This document shows positions 11,527-22,807 of a stretch of DNA of 64,000 nt, one piece after another (the stretch's first letter is position 1; each line of letters opens with the position of its first letter). Below the pieces are notes generated by a model, which saw only the letters and a list, made by a program, of their open reading frames with translations, was not told the DNA's origin and did no database searches. The stretch is from Gambelia wislizenii (Eukaryota; Chordata; Lepidosauria; Squamata; Crotaphytidae): NCBI GenBank assembly GCA_030847615.1, contig JAUMIR010000004.1, forward strand, positions 81,809,001 to 81,873,000. Reading direction: 5' to 3'. Made by a program: the position numbers and the translations under genes.

Positions 11527-12500
11527 CTTTGCAGAAAATTCAGGCCCTCCATTATGCCCTGAAATCCCACTTTGTTCACACCACCATGATAAAAACTAGC
11601 TCGATCTTTCTGTTATCGTAGCCCATGCAACTCCCTTGCTATTAGAATGTTTTGTGGTTCTTCCAGAAGACCAGGCAGCTGTTACCAACAATCTTTCTGA
11701 ACTTCCCATGCCCCACAATATCAAACAGCATACTACTTTCATTCTAAACCAGGGGAAGGCAGCTGTAGTGGGTCTAGGATTAATTATCTGCCTCCTAGGC
11801 CCTCTGGGGGCCACATGGACTGCCAACCCCCCAAAAAAACTAGAACCCCACTTCTAGATTAAGAAAACACACAGGTACCGTATTTTCTAATGCTGGGAAA
11901 TTCATGAGAGCTCTGTTACCTGTTTAAAAGTTGAATTATTATTGCTGGGGACTACTGGGAGAAGCAATTCACCTTTGGCAAGAAAGGAGAGCTTGGGGAA
12001 TCTAGAAAGAGTTATGGGCCAAAAAAACAACTGCTTTTGAGGCCACCTGCAGCCCCAGACCTGCACTTCACTTGCTCCAGTGAACCACTTTTATAAAAGA
12101 GAAAGTATGCTGCCAAGGCCCATTTGTATCTATGTTGAGGGGGTTTTTTTGAAAGAGAAAGATACATCCTTCAGTTCTTGAAATGAAAAGTACTTAGTAT
12201 TCCTGGTTCTACTGAGTCTTTGTTACCAGTTGATATTACAAACATATTTTGGGGACTTCTGGATGTTCTGCCAGCTATTCATGAACCACTTGTTCACATT
12301 CAACTGCCCCATTCACATATGTGATGTGGGAGGAGTACAAGTTTCACCTTCTCAGTCACCTCTTTGTGGGAGGGTGACAAGGCATGGAAAGCCCCATGTC
12401 ATTGCAATCTACCCCCATTGTTGGATTACTGACATAGTATCCTAATTACACTGCAACAATTTATAAACAAGTAGTTTTCTGACTGGGTGGTCATCTAAAA
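11527..12500. other. No gene recognised
   Basis: Near 11748 'caggggaaggcagctg' resembles a hAT-type left terminus without a matching right end. Nothing else is recognised. Confidence 0.35.
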
Positions 12501-12632
12501 CAGCTGTGGGGAGCTTGTGGTCATCCAGATGTTTGTGACCTGCAGTTCCCATCATCCTTTGCCTGTGTTGGCTAGTGCAGATGGGATTTTCAGTCTAACA
12601 ATATCCAGAGGACCTGGTGTTGCCCAGCCCTG
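12501..12632. mobile_element. Family F hAT-like MITE
   Basis: Begins CAGCTGTGGGGAGC and ends GCCCAGCCCTG, with arms around 'tgacctgcagttcccatcat'. Flanks are ATCTAAAA (12493-12500) and GTCTAAAT (12633-12640), matching at 6 of 8 positions. That suits an old hAT 8-bp duplication. Confidence 0.6.
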
Positions 12633-14190
12633 GTCTAAATGACACCTGGGTTCCAACCCAAAAATCATACAGGTTTTACCCACTGCAATCAGTGGAAGCA
12701 AAAAAGAACCAACTATTGTGTTTTTATGTCTTAAGAATACATTTTGGGAAAGTAATTTTTTGGGCTACAACTCTCAGAATCCCCCAGCCAGCATGGCCAA
12801 GGAGATTCAGGGTACAGTAGTCCAAAAGGGCTGAAGGGCTTTGGGAGTTGTAGTCCAAAAAGTGTCCATAATGGCTGTGGGAATTTGGGAATCATAGTTC
12901 AAGGAAGCAATTTTTCCAAGGTCTGCTTAAATGATAACACTGGCATGCAATGATGTTTCACAAAGGCAAATCATACAGACAGTGTCTTGTTAATGAATGC
13001 CTCAGCCACAGCCAAGTCTAACAGCCCATATTAGTCATTTCCGAGTTGGGTTTTGGGGCCAGGTAACATGGACAGACAAAACAGCCCAACAAACTATTGG
13101 GTGTGTGTGAACATGGTTCACAAGCAGCAAAAGAAGCTGAGGGACGATGACTGCCTAAGTCAAGAGGAAGAATGGGAAAGGGAGGGGGAAAGTCAATAAT
13201 TGGCTGGCTCCTTCTAAAATTTAGGGATCCATTGAGTAAGAGATCTTAAAAGAAAGGAGCCCAAAATCTGGCAAGAGAGCTTTCAGTAGCAAACCAGCTT
13301 GCTATGGTATTGTGGGAGTTGTAGTCCCCAAAAGCAGTTTTCCCAAGCTGGTTACATTGCTTCCATCAGTGCCCTGTTCAGTGCATGGCACTGTCTCATT
13401 ATACATCCTGTAACTTCCTCAGCAGAAAGCCTTCCCCCCCCCCACCCTGCATTCCCACTCTCAGTCCCCAAGTCGCGCAGCCTGGGAGGAGATTGGTACG
13501 GTTTGTTACACTCAGGCCGGAATGTACTTTGTGTTACAAGTGGCTCTGGTCCAGGACTCAGAAGCTGGACTTTATTTATACTTCCCTGCTCCAGGCTCAA
13601 TTACATCCTGCTGTCAGTTATGTATGTCTGCCTGCTTGTTTCTATCTGTGAGGAGGATGACCTGGTCTTCAAAAAAACAAAAAAAAAACACAAAACACCA
13701 TTCAGATCATTTAAAGAGCAGAAACCCAACTGAACACTCACTGCCTGCTTTTTTCTCCAGTGTACAAACCCTTAATTAATTTAGATTTAGCAACAGGCAA
13801 TATAATCCTGTGTGTTGTGAGAGTGACATCCATTATTTTAGTGCTGGTATCTGGGCTGAGGAAGAAATACATGCTGACTAGAGGGCAGTCAGTTTGGGGA
13901 AGAGTGGGCCCCAGGCTGCTGTTGGCTCAGAGTGGCCTTGGCAAGCCAGAGAGAGAGAAAAAGCTTTTGTGCATCATTTCCTCATTAAGCACAGTGATAC
14001 CAGACAGTCCTATAAAATACCTGGAATAACTTTGAGGGCTCTCAGTTAGAAGAAGGCAAATGACCTCACAGGTTCAACTTTAAGGGTATTGTTGTAGGGC
14101 TAACTTTGGACTTAGACAACATGGTACAATGGTTGAAGGCTCTGAAAGCATGAACTCAAGTGCCACAATTGACATGGAGACATTTTATGT
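12633..14190. other. No gene recognised; palindromic relic at 12.76-12.92 kb
   Basis: At 12765-12915 repeated 'gggagttgtagtcc'-type phrases in both orientations indicate worn hAT-like palindromes. A repeat-free stretch at about 13440-13660 contains ORFs in several frames, none with a recognisable domain. Confidence 0.4.
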
Positions 14191-14555
14191 CCATACCCAA
14201 CCATGTGCCAGTTTGGCAGGGACAGTCCCACTTTTCAGCTGATTTTAAAATGTCCCAATTTCTCTCTTTTCCTCCCACTTTCTCCCTTCATCCTTAGCTT
14301 ACTTCAATTGCTACAAAATGAGTTCAAAATGCAAAAGTAGTTTGCACTCAATTCACTTGGGGGCGAGGAGAAGAGAAGAGAAGAAGAGGGAGCAGAATCT
14401 TGCTCTTACCAGTAGGCTCAGGTAAAAACAAACTGTTGCATTCTCTCCCAGTTTGTGTATTCTTCCACCTCAATAACTTTTGACCACACTCTGATGTTGT
14501 TTGGCCGCGTGTGTTCTGGTTTTCACGTGTGAAATATTGGAGGATATGTATGTAT
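14191..14555 (+). mobile_element. Family E repeat, copy 2
   Basis: Begins 'ccatacccaaccatgtgcc' and ends 'gaaatattggaggatatgta'. It aligns with copies 1 and 3 through 'cacttttcagctgatttt', 'cttcatccttagcttac' and 'gatgttgtttggcc'. Non-coding. Confidence 0.65.
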
Positions 14556-14679
14556 GATCTTGAGCAAATTGCCACTGCCTTTCATCTTCAGCCCCCTCCC
14601 CATGTCAAATAGAAAGAAGAAATATCTGTCTTGTAGAATTATTAGAAAGGAAAACTAAATTTAAAATGTACATCACTTC

Positions 14680-15111
14680 TACTGATTATCTGTATAAAAG
14701 AGGAAGGGTTTTTCATTAGGGAAGTATTGAGTGAAGGTGAGGGTTCCTGAAAGTGTCAAAAACAAATGTGTATATGTTGTGAACAAATGGCAAATTATAC
14801 GAGAAAGATGAAACATACAATAAGGTATATAAGAGAGGTTTATATGGTAATTTCGGATCAAAGAGAGAAAAAGAAATAAATGGGAATAAATCCTTTGGGT
14901 TTGTAATCGAGGGAAGTCAAGATTGGGGGAGGGAAGATAAAGAAGTGTTTAGAATCAAGACGTGAAAAAATAAGTCGAATAATTCTTGATTAGGATACAC
15001 TATATGTATTATAATTTTGAGCATAAGAGATAACAATTTTGGATGTGTAAAATCTATGATTCTGCACTATGTATCAATGATCATCAGATAAATAAATAAT
15101 GAAAAGAAAAA
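14680..15111 (+). mobile_element. Retroposed 432-bp AT-rich insert with 18-bp target duplication
   Basis: An exact 18-bp direct repeat, TAAAATGTACATCACTTC, occurs at 14662-14679 and again at 15112-15129, immediately bracketing this segment. The insert ends in an A-rich tail ('aataatgaaaagaaaaa'). Together these are the marks of target-primed reverse transcription by an L1-type machinery. The content matches nothing I recognise; a 5'-truncated L1 3' UTR or a processed transcript are the likely options. Confidence 0.75.
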
Positions 15112-15426
15112 TAAAATGTACATCACTTCATAAATGTAAAGGACTATTAAATGATAACAAATCCCCTAATGCATGCATGGGGAAGCCATGGTCTATACCA
15201 GCTTCTTGAACTTTATGCTGGGCAGGGAAGAAACATTTTCTTCTTGGTGCCCTACGCTTGTGTAAATACTATAGCACAAGTGGTTGCACTTTCTAGCAGG
15301 TTATTCTAGCAGTGGTATTCTAACTAATTAATTACTGATAAAGCCTCCATCCTAAATCGTTGGGCTGAACATTTTCAAAGTCTCTTTCGCGCCAACCGAG
15401 TAGTCCAAGCCTCATCTATCCAACAT

Positions 15427-17525
15427 ATGATACAAAAACCAATGAAAAATGAATTGGACATAGCTCCCACTTTGGAAGAGACCCTTAAGGCCATACAGCA
15501 GACGAAAAACGGCAAGGCAGCTGGGATTGATGGAATCCCACCTGAAGTTTGGAAACACGGAGGTCATGCGCTCCATGAAAAATTCCACGAATTCCTTGTG
15601 AATTGCTGGGAAAAAGGGGAACTGCCATCAGACCTCCGAGATGCAGTCATCATCACCCTGTACAAAAAAAAAAGGAGCAAAATCCGATTGCTCAAACTAT
15701 CGAGGCATAACACTGCTCTCTATTGCTGGAAAAATCCTTGCAAGGATACTCCTGAACAGATTAGTTCCTGCTATTGCAAAAGAACTTCTCCCTGAAAGCC
15801 AATGTGGCTTCAGAGCCAATAGGAGTACTACAGACATGGTATTTGCCCTTAGGCAACTGCAAGAAAAATGTAGGGAGCAGAACAAGGGTCTCTATGTAAC
15901 ATTTGTCGACCTCACCAAAGCCTTTGACACTGTGAGTAGAAAAGGTCTGTGGCAGATCCTGGAAAGACTAGGATGTCCCCCCAAATTCCTTAAAATGATT
16001 ATCTTGCTACACGAGGGCCAGCGTGGTCAAGTCAGATATGGCGATGCTCTTTCAGAGCCCTTTCTAATAACTAATGGAGTGAAGCAAGGTTGTGTTCTTG
16101 CACCAACTTTATTTACAATCTTCTTTAGCACGATGCTCCAAAGGGCTATGGCAGAGCTTGAAGAAGACGACGGCATCTATATACGCTACCGTACAACAGT
16201 GATCCGCCCTGGCCTCACATCGGGAGGCATGGAGACGCACTATCCACAATGCTGCAGCCTTATTTGAGAACTCACGCCGAACAAGTCTTGAAGAGAAACG
16301 ACAACGCAGAAAGAATCACAACCCAAAAACATCACCCAAGGAGACCTTCTGCTGTGCTTTTTGCAACCGGACTTGTTTATCTCGGATTGGCCTTTTTAGT
16401 CATCAGCGCGCTTGCAGAAAGCGTGGGATGAGTCCTTCCTGAATCTTCGTTTGCGAAGAAAAGCCAGATAATAAATATATAAAGACTGACGGTAGCTTGT
16501 TTAACTTAAGCCGTCTGAGGGCTCACACTAAGACTCTAAACTATCTAGTCCGTGAGCTGCTCTTCGCCGATGATGCTGCCCTTGTTGCCCACACACAAGC
16601 AGCTCTGCAGCGCCTAACATCCTGCTTTGCAACAGCTGCAGAGCTGTTTGGGCTAGAAGTCAACCTGAAGAAAACAGAAGTTCTTTACCAGCCTGCACCA
16701 CAGGATGAACACCACCATCCCCACACTGCCGTCGGCAAATCTGTGCTCAAGTCTGTTCAGCAGTTCACCTACCTGGGAAGCATCATCTCCTCAGATGCCA
16801 AGATTGACAAAGAGATCGATCACAGATTAGCAAAGGCATATAGTGCATTTGGAAGACTTCACAAAAGAGTCTGGAGCAAAAAACACCTGAGGCAAAGCAC
16901 AAAAATCAGTGTGTATAGAGCCATCGTACTGTCTATCCTCCTTTATGGATCTGAAACATGGGTCACCTATCGCCACCACCTACGACTCCTCAAGCGCTTT
17001 CATCAGCGCTGTCTACGCACAATCCTAAATATACACCGGACTGACTATGTGACGAATGTTGCTGTCCTTGAGCAAGCAGGGATCACCAGCATTGAGGCCA
17101 TGATATTGAGAATGCAGCTGCGCTGGGCAGGGCACGTTTCTAGGATGGAGGACCATCGCCTCCCAAAAATACTACTCTATGGTGAACTCGCCACGGGTCA
17201 GCGTAAGAGGGGCGCTCCAAAAAAGCGATACAAAGACTCCCTGAAACAACATCTCAGGCTTGGCCAAATTGATCACCAACAGTGGTCCGCCCTGGCCTCA
17301 CATCGGGAGGCATGGAGACGCACTATCCACAGTGCTGCAGCCTTATTTGAGAACTCACGACGAACAAGTCTTGAAGAGAAACGACAATGCAGAAAGAATC
17401 ACAACCCAAAAACATCACCCAAGGAGACCTTCTGCTGTGCTTTTTGCAACCGGACTTGTTTATCTCGGATTGGCCTTTTTAGTCATCAGCGCGCTTGCAG
17501 AAAGCGCGGGATGAGTCCTTCCTGA
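15427..17525 (+). pseudogene. Broken LINE reverse transcriptase ORF
   Basis: Would have encoded a retrotransposon polymerase. The first piece (15427-15795 frame) carries a TKNGKAAGIDGIPPEVWKHG-type segment. The frame then shifts at an A10 run near 15663-15674. The second piece (15641-16192 frame) has NYRGITLLS, the ESQCGFRANRSTTDMV stretch, the catalytic block FVDLTKAFDTV, and GVKQGCVLAPTLF. After the insert at 16195-16484 the frame resumes (16485-17525) with LLFADDAALVAH (FADD codons 16563-16574), YLGSIISSDAKIDKEID and SILLYGSETW. It closes with a C2HC finger-like motif, CAFCN...GLFSHQRAC. Only two breaks are seen, so decay is recent or mild. Confidence 0.8.
16195..16484 (+). mobile_element. 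5'-truncated copy of the same LINE, inserted into its own family's ORF
   Basis: 16195-16467 is almost identical to 17276-17550, the host element's own 3' end: same 'gccctggcctcacatcggg', same finger-coding stretch, same stop and UTR. A short AT tail ('ataataaatatataaag') follows. Removing it rejoins the host reading frame (…RYR then TDGSLFN…), with AC on both sides as at most a 2-bp duplication. This is direct evidence of a later insertion of a severely truncated family member. Confidence 0.85.
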
Positions 17526-17550
17526 ATCTTCGTTTGCGAAGAAAAGCCAG

Positions 17551-18877
17551 AGACTGTATTGTGAGCAACCCTTGATAACAATATGTGCCTTGGTTTACAG
17601 GCCCAAGTCCTTCCCCCTCCCTAACTTTGGTTTTGATGTGATGGAGGATATACAGTATGTGTTGATAAGCTGTTACCTATAGCAGTTAAATATTATAAAA
17701 CTTCAGGGAAGGACATTATCTTGATGCTCAGCTTGTGAGTGTCTCTGTGGCATCTGGCATTCTAACTGGGTTGCACAAGCAGTGTTACACTGGAGTAAAT
17801 GCTGCACAAATGGTTGCACTTTCAAGGAGTTTGCCAGATTTCTCTATATCACTTGATAATTGTGGAGTAACTGTCCTGTTGCACAGTAAGTAAGCATGAG
17901 GCATTGCTTCTCCATTATGTGAATGGTTGCACAACAGTACATTCCTGCATAACTCTGGCATAGAATAATTCTGGTATAGCTACACTGGCATGTGCTATGC
18001 AATTGCTGAACAGGGTCTTGGTTTATGTGTTTACTCTTTCCCTGATGTTAATATTAAAGCATATATTTCTGACAAACCTACTGGTATTATACTAGTTTGA
18101 TTCTCATGGCTTCTCACAAAACAATCCTTAAAATTGTAGTTCTATGAGTGTGCTGCAAATTCTGTTAGACTCCAACAGAATCTCCCAGGGTTCTCTAAGG
18201 AGACAGGATGAGGATTTAAAACCAGTGTGAAGTCTGTGGAGTAGATATGCCCCAATGCCTCTATGCTGCAAATATGTGGGGGGGGGGATATTACCCTCCC
18301 CCCCGGTATATGTAAAGAATTCTCAAGAGGATTTTTGCACATTATTGATACTAGACTGTTTTGGTCTGAACACTATGCACAAATCGGAAACAACAACAGT
18401 CACAGGGTTAAAGAACAAGCTCCTTCACCAATGCAGTGACCTCCATATGTTTGAGGCTACAGCTTTCATCATCTCCAGTCAGAATGGCTAGTTGACATGG
18501 ATGATAGATGTAATTGTTATTAAACATCTGGATGGCATCTTCATAGGAGGGGCAACTGAATAAGAAAAGGAAGAACTTATGCCTTAGCTCCTCCTGTTTA
18601 AACATTCTAATAATCCCCCAAATGTACAGAGGGAGGCAAAAGAGTTGTTGACTTGGCTGGCAGTACAGTTTCCTTGGCAAACTATATGTTGCTGCAAAAT
18701 TAGAAAAGATATATTTTTAGAAACAAGTTCTTAGGCATGCATGTATTCATGGTTTGAAAGACTTAAAGTTCTCAAATTATTTTATTTCAGCCTAAGATGC
18801 ATAAGTACCACTGGTTAATCATGAACAGTGCTGAGATTAATGTGACTTAACCAGTAGCCCACCTTCAGTTTCTACAC
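17551..18877. other. No gene recognised
   Basis: AT-rich unique-looking sequence. A G-run and C-run pair at about 18278-18305 is low-complexity. No coding signal. Confidence 0.4.
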
Positions 18878-19013
18878 CAGTGATGGGCATCTGTGGCCCT
18901 CTAGATGTGTTTTGACTACAACACCCACAATTCTTCATCATTAGCTACCATGGGTAAGGCTGATGGGAACTGCAAGCCCAAAATGTCTGGAGGGCCACAG
19001 TTGCCCATCACGC
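18878..19013. mobile_element. Family F hAT-like MITE
   Basis: Terminal inverted repeat CAGTGATGGGCAtCTGTGG at the left, against CCACAGTTGCCCATCAC at the right. The arms continue as 'ccctctagatgtgttttga' and 'aaaatgtctggagggcc'. The flanking 8 bp agree at only about 5 positions, so it is old. Confidence 0.65.
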
Positions 19014-19311
19014 ATCTAGATTGGGGGAAAAGGGGGGGGGATTCCATGTAGGAAACAACATTTGTTGTGCTTGCATGGTTCAGATTTCAGTGTTTTAGAA
19101 AGAGGGACATGAAACAGAGAAATCATCCAATATCTTAGGCCTAAACTGGAGATGAATCGCAAATGTGTATGTAATCTCTACTGTCTTTAAATATGTGCAA
19201 ATGGTAGTTGGAAGAGATCAGGATGATTCCACGGGAGGAAACATGTTCACATTTCTCCCCATGCTTTGTTTGCAATGAAAAAACCCTCCTCCAAAGCTGC
19301 TATTTCTCTGT

Positions 19312-19762
19312 GGAGATTGTCAGACATGGCAAATACAGTGTTATAACATTGAAAGAAGGCCCCAAAAGGGCTTCCCTATCAAACAACACCATGCCCCAGT
19401 GTTCTGCAAGTGTTCTGCTGCTCTTAGGAGGGCGTTGTTTTTTTATTAGCAGGCAGAAGCCACCAATTGATCTCCCATGGTGTTTTTGTCACAGTAGTGC
19501 TTGTGTGCGAAATTATGTCAGAACACTTCCCAGTGATAATGCAAAACTAGGTACTGTATGCTCTTTTTATGGACCTTGCTTGCAACTTTCCAAGTGTGTT
19601 TCAGTGCTTGTGTGTTTGGTAATGTGGGTGTTTTTAGACTTTTAAGCATGCTTGCATCTTCTCATGAGAACCGCTGAAATCTTGTCCATGAAAAAATGCG
19701 GAAGTAAGCAGCATAAATGGCCATATTGCTGGAATTCAGGGGCGGCTATGTCTCATAATTAC
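19312..19762 (-). mobile_element. Family B non-autonomous DNA transposon (inverted copy)
   Basis: The left end GGAGATTGTCAGAC is clear and the right end 'tctcataattac' is worn. The interior is the reverse complement of the 48.4-kb copy: 'agtgttctgcaagtgttctg', 'caattgatctcc', 'tttttagacttttaagcatg'. A splice-donor-like AGGTA (19548-19552) lies at the equivalent place to the AG|GTAAGTG of other B copies. Confidence 0.65.
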
Positions 19763-20430
19763 ATGATTACAGCAGAGTGCAAAAAGAAGTGTTATTATGC
19801 CAGGATACTTACACTGTAAAATATAGCGCCAAAAGAGCCTTTTTAGATGCTCATCTGGTAATCTCCTGTATCCTTTTCTTAACAGGGCAAAGAACAAAAA
19901 GGGGAGGAGGAAACCTGCATCAGAAAAACACCAGAGGGAAAAGGTTTAAACCTCAGCTCACTGCAATCCTAGTCCCAGTCATTGCCCATCACCCAAACTG
20001 CTGCTCTTTGCAAAAGTTTAAAGAAGCCAGACAGCTATTCATGCAGCCCCTTCTCCACATCTAGACAATTCTGATTCATACTCAGTTGTGGTGGTAGCTG
20101 TGTATTTGACCATGATTTTATCCTTGTATTGTCCTTTGTTGTTTTTGCCCATTCTGCTTGCAACCAGGTCAACATAATGGATGGGGCTGCCCTGGTGCAC
20201 TATGTGAAATAACCTGCTTTTCTTGTCACTGCTTTTTAAAAAATGTCTGTAAAGTGATATGTTGAAGTGCTGGAGGATGAGAAGCACATGCGACCACATG
20301 GGAGAAAAGGGGGAAAGGTCATGAAATGACAACGTGTTTGGGCTCTGTCATCTGAGGTGGAAGAAACACCACTCCCTCCTGCTGCCACCTCTTCCTATCA
20401 TCACTGCTACCATCTCCTGTTGGCAGAAAG

Positions 20431-20485
20431 AATCATAGAATCATAGAATTGTAGAGTTGGAAGAGACCACAAGGGCCATCCAGTC
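20431..20485 (-). mobile_element. Solo CR1 LINE 3' end
   Basis: The complement reads GGATGGCCCTTGTGGTCTCT then the tandem ATTCTATGATTCTATGATT, the characteristic CR1 3' terminus, as in the full elements at 39.1 and 52.6 kb. Only about 55 bp remain, an extreme 5' truncation, which is usual for CR1. Confidence 0.85.
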
Positions 20486-20775
20486 AAGAGTGAGCAGATG
20501 GTATGGAAAGTGTTCCATGTTCTTTACAGAGTTGGCCAGGCTGAAATGTATGGCTCTAAGAGGTCATTCCATTGTGGCAGGATACATAGGGTACACTGTG
20601 AGTTGACCAGGTGTCATGCCCCACAGACAATCTCCCAGCTCCCTTCTCCACTACCCACAAAGACCCCATAACCTCCAGTATTTCACAAGTGAAATCCAGG
20701 ACATGTGTGGCCAAGCAACATCAGAGTGTGATCAAGATGTCCCAAGTTATTAATGAGAAAGAACAGATTAGCTAG

Positions 20776-21315
20776 GGGCTTATCTACATGGGCCAAATAC
20801 ACCAGCTTTACCCCATTCCAGAGCCCTGCAATCTAAACGACACAGGGCATTTACCTTAATCTGCCTCCAGGCAGTCCAAATGACCCCTGGGGCAGATACA
20901 GGGCTGGAACAGGGGCAAGTTGGGATAGGGCCCTTTAGAGCGATATGAAATAATACCCAGTTTAATCCAGTACTGCCAGATCAGGCCCTGCATGTCCATG
21001 GGACCCCACCCCATAATGCTGTTCCTTACTGCTGCTGCCAGTTGCCTTTGCTCTGCTGGTCCGGGCAACAGGCCTCCTGCAGCATGTGACCAAGGCTGGT
21101 CACATGCAGGGGGCTTGTCACATGGTGCAGTTGGCTTCCTGGACCTGGCAGAGCAAGGAAAATGGCAGTGGTGGTGGTAGCTGCAGCAACAGGCCAGTGT
21201 TCCTGTGTGGACTCTGGTCCATTTTCTTCAGGTAACAGGGGCAGAACGGGCCACCTTTGCAGTCAGGATATACCAGTGGGGAGCCGACGTATCTTGGCTA
21301 GTGTAGATAAGTCCC
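20776..21315 (+). mobile_element. Family C non-autonomous DNA transposon, copy 1
   Basis: Ends GGGCTTATCTACATG and TAGTGTAGATAAGTCCC are inverted repeats. It sits inside a family E copy, and AGG on either side is a plausible 3-bp duplication, although the G-run at the junction makes the exact base ambiguous. The interior ('ccattccagagccctgcaat', 'gatagggccctttag') matches the inverted copy at 44.2 kb. No transposase. Confidence 0.7.
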
Positions 21316-21480
21316 AGGAGAGTCTGTAGTTGTTTGCTTTTGCTCAAGACTACAGGGAAAGGTAAGATTCCACCCTCTCCTCTCCCTCTTGCTGATTTAA
21401 TTGAGTGCAAACTACTTTTGTACTGTAAACTCAGTTTGCCCCAAAGGAAAGAAGGTGAGGATAAAGGGGAAAAGTAGTGG

Positions 21481-22698
21481 GGTACCAGTTACATGACAAT
21501 TTTTGTCGCGGGGCTTACCATGACTTCCTGATCCCACGCTGTTTAGATGATTTTTGTCATTCTTTAGGAAATCCCGTGATTGATATTTACACGTCAAAAG
21601 TTCCGTTTCTTTTTATAGGTCCCGCACTCTTATATCCCGTGCTTTTGTTGTTTACACATGTTTAGCCTACCAGGATTTTTTTTTTTTTTTGGCTGTCAAT
21701 CAAGGATGCGATTACTCATGTTTTCACAACCTTGGTGACGTACTTCCTTTAGAGTTCCACACCACGAGCGATGCTATTGGCTGGCTGGGAGGGGGGAAGG
21801 AGGGGGCAGAGGCTTGTGTTTATCCTGTCTCTTAAAAATGTTAACCCTTTAAGCAGAGGCAGAAGGCATTTTGAAAGACCCAGAATGTGATCTTTCACTC
21901 AGATGGAGGAACAATTAAACCATGTCCTTTCATTTTGAAATGAAGCCAAGTGGTCGGGGGAGGGAGAGGCTTGGGATTTTTTTTAAATGTTGACGCTTAA
22001 AGCAGAGGGAGCTGCAGAGTGAAGATTTCAAGCCAGTGTCACACAAGGCATTTTGGCTGGCATTTTTTTACTGTGCCTTGGGGGGGGGGGATGAAAGTGT
22101 GTTCATTCGCTCAGACGCTGGAATATTTTACTGTGCCTTGGGGGGGAGGTGATGAATGTTTGATTATCCATTCAGACCCAGAGAGGGGATCCAGGCAGGG
22201 AATGAATGGACGACTCTCTGCCCACCACAATCTCTTTGTAACATGCAGTTGAGGAAGAGGTTAAAGCTGAAGGGTTTGCAGTGTAGAAATCCATTTAAAA
22301 AGGTGATTGAGTACACACACGCGCGCACACACACACATCAACCTTCGTGCAGCTGGAAGGGATGCCTTTGTTTTCAGCTGGTGAGGCTGGATCTGTTGAA
22401 CGGGTGACTGACCCCTCCTTTTCTGGTCGCTGATCTTTAAGCCCACCCCCATTCACCATTTCCGGTCATCCCCTAGTACCGAGATATTTTGTCCCAGGCT
22501 GTTTACATTTCCGATTTTCCGAATCCTCCAGTGACTTTTTTAAAAACCGGCACAACCCGCGGGACTGGAAGTCCCACAGGTTGAGGGATAAAAGGTGCCC
22601 CCCCTTCCGAAAATCACGTACCTGACCCGATGTACGTGTAAACTGCCAGGGATCGACACAAATTCTTCCCACTACATTTTCATCGTGTAAACGGCACC
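21481..22698. mobile_element. Element G: 1.2-kb non-autonomous DNA transposon
   Basis: A 1218-bp insert with terminal inverted repeats, left GGTACCAGTTACATGACAAT, right ATTTTCATCGTGTAAACGGCACC. It is flanked by TGG at 21478-21480 and 22699-22701. It interrupts family E exactly, which independently fixes its boundaries. Near both ends the motif TTTACACG/CGTGTAAA recurs (about 21587, 21648, 22499, 22640, 22685), as expected of subterminal transposase-binding sites. The middle holds two tandem 'tactgtgccttgggggg' blocks, a 'ttaaagcagaggcagaagg'-like pair and a CA/CG microsatellite at about 22313-22336. No transposase ORF is visible. Confidence 0.75.
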
Positions 22699-22807
22699 TG
22701 GGAGAAGAGATAAACTGAGACATTTTAAGCATAGCTGAAAAAGTGGGATAACAGAGGATTAATTGGAACTGTCCCTGCTAAAATGGGACAGTTGAAGAAT
22801 AGGATGG

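Larger units (their letters stand above)
15330..17550 (+). mobile_element. Non-LTR retrotransposon (LINE), 5'-truncated, with self-nested copy
   Basis: A LINE that starts within the region upstream of the reverse transcriptase ('WAEHFQSLF' is legible just before 15427). It runs through the polymerase and C-terminal domains to a short 3' UTR ending 'cgaagaaaagccag' near 17550. It is not CR1, L2 or BovB as seen elsewhere in the window. The clade is left open (RTE-, jockey- or I-like); similar reverse transcriptases occur in many aquatic animals from general knowledge. A second 3' end of the same family lies inside it. Confidence 0.8.
20666..22807 (-). mobile_element. Family E repeat, minus strand, split by two later insertions
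   Basis: Three pieces of one family E copy in correct order on the minus strand: 20666-20775 ('aggacatgtgtggccaagc'), 21316-21480 ('gatttaattgagtgcaaac', 'gaaggtgaggataaaggg') and 22699-22807 ('gaaaaagtgggataac', 'gctaaaatgggacagttg'). Copies 2 and 3 show these pieces are contiguous in an uninterrupted element. The gaps are filled by a family C element and element G. Confidence 0.75.

Noticed and set aside
13299..13733. 144-codon plus-strand frame
   Set aside because: Overlapping frames on both strands and no domain; it includes homopolymer C and A runs.
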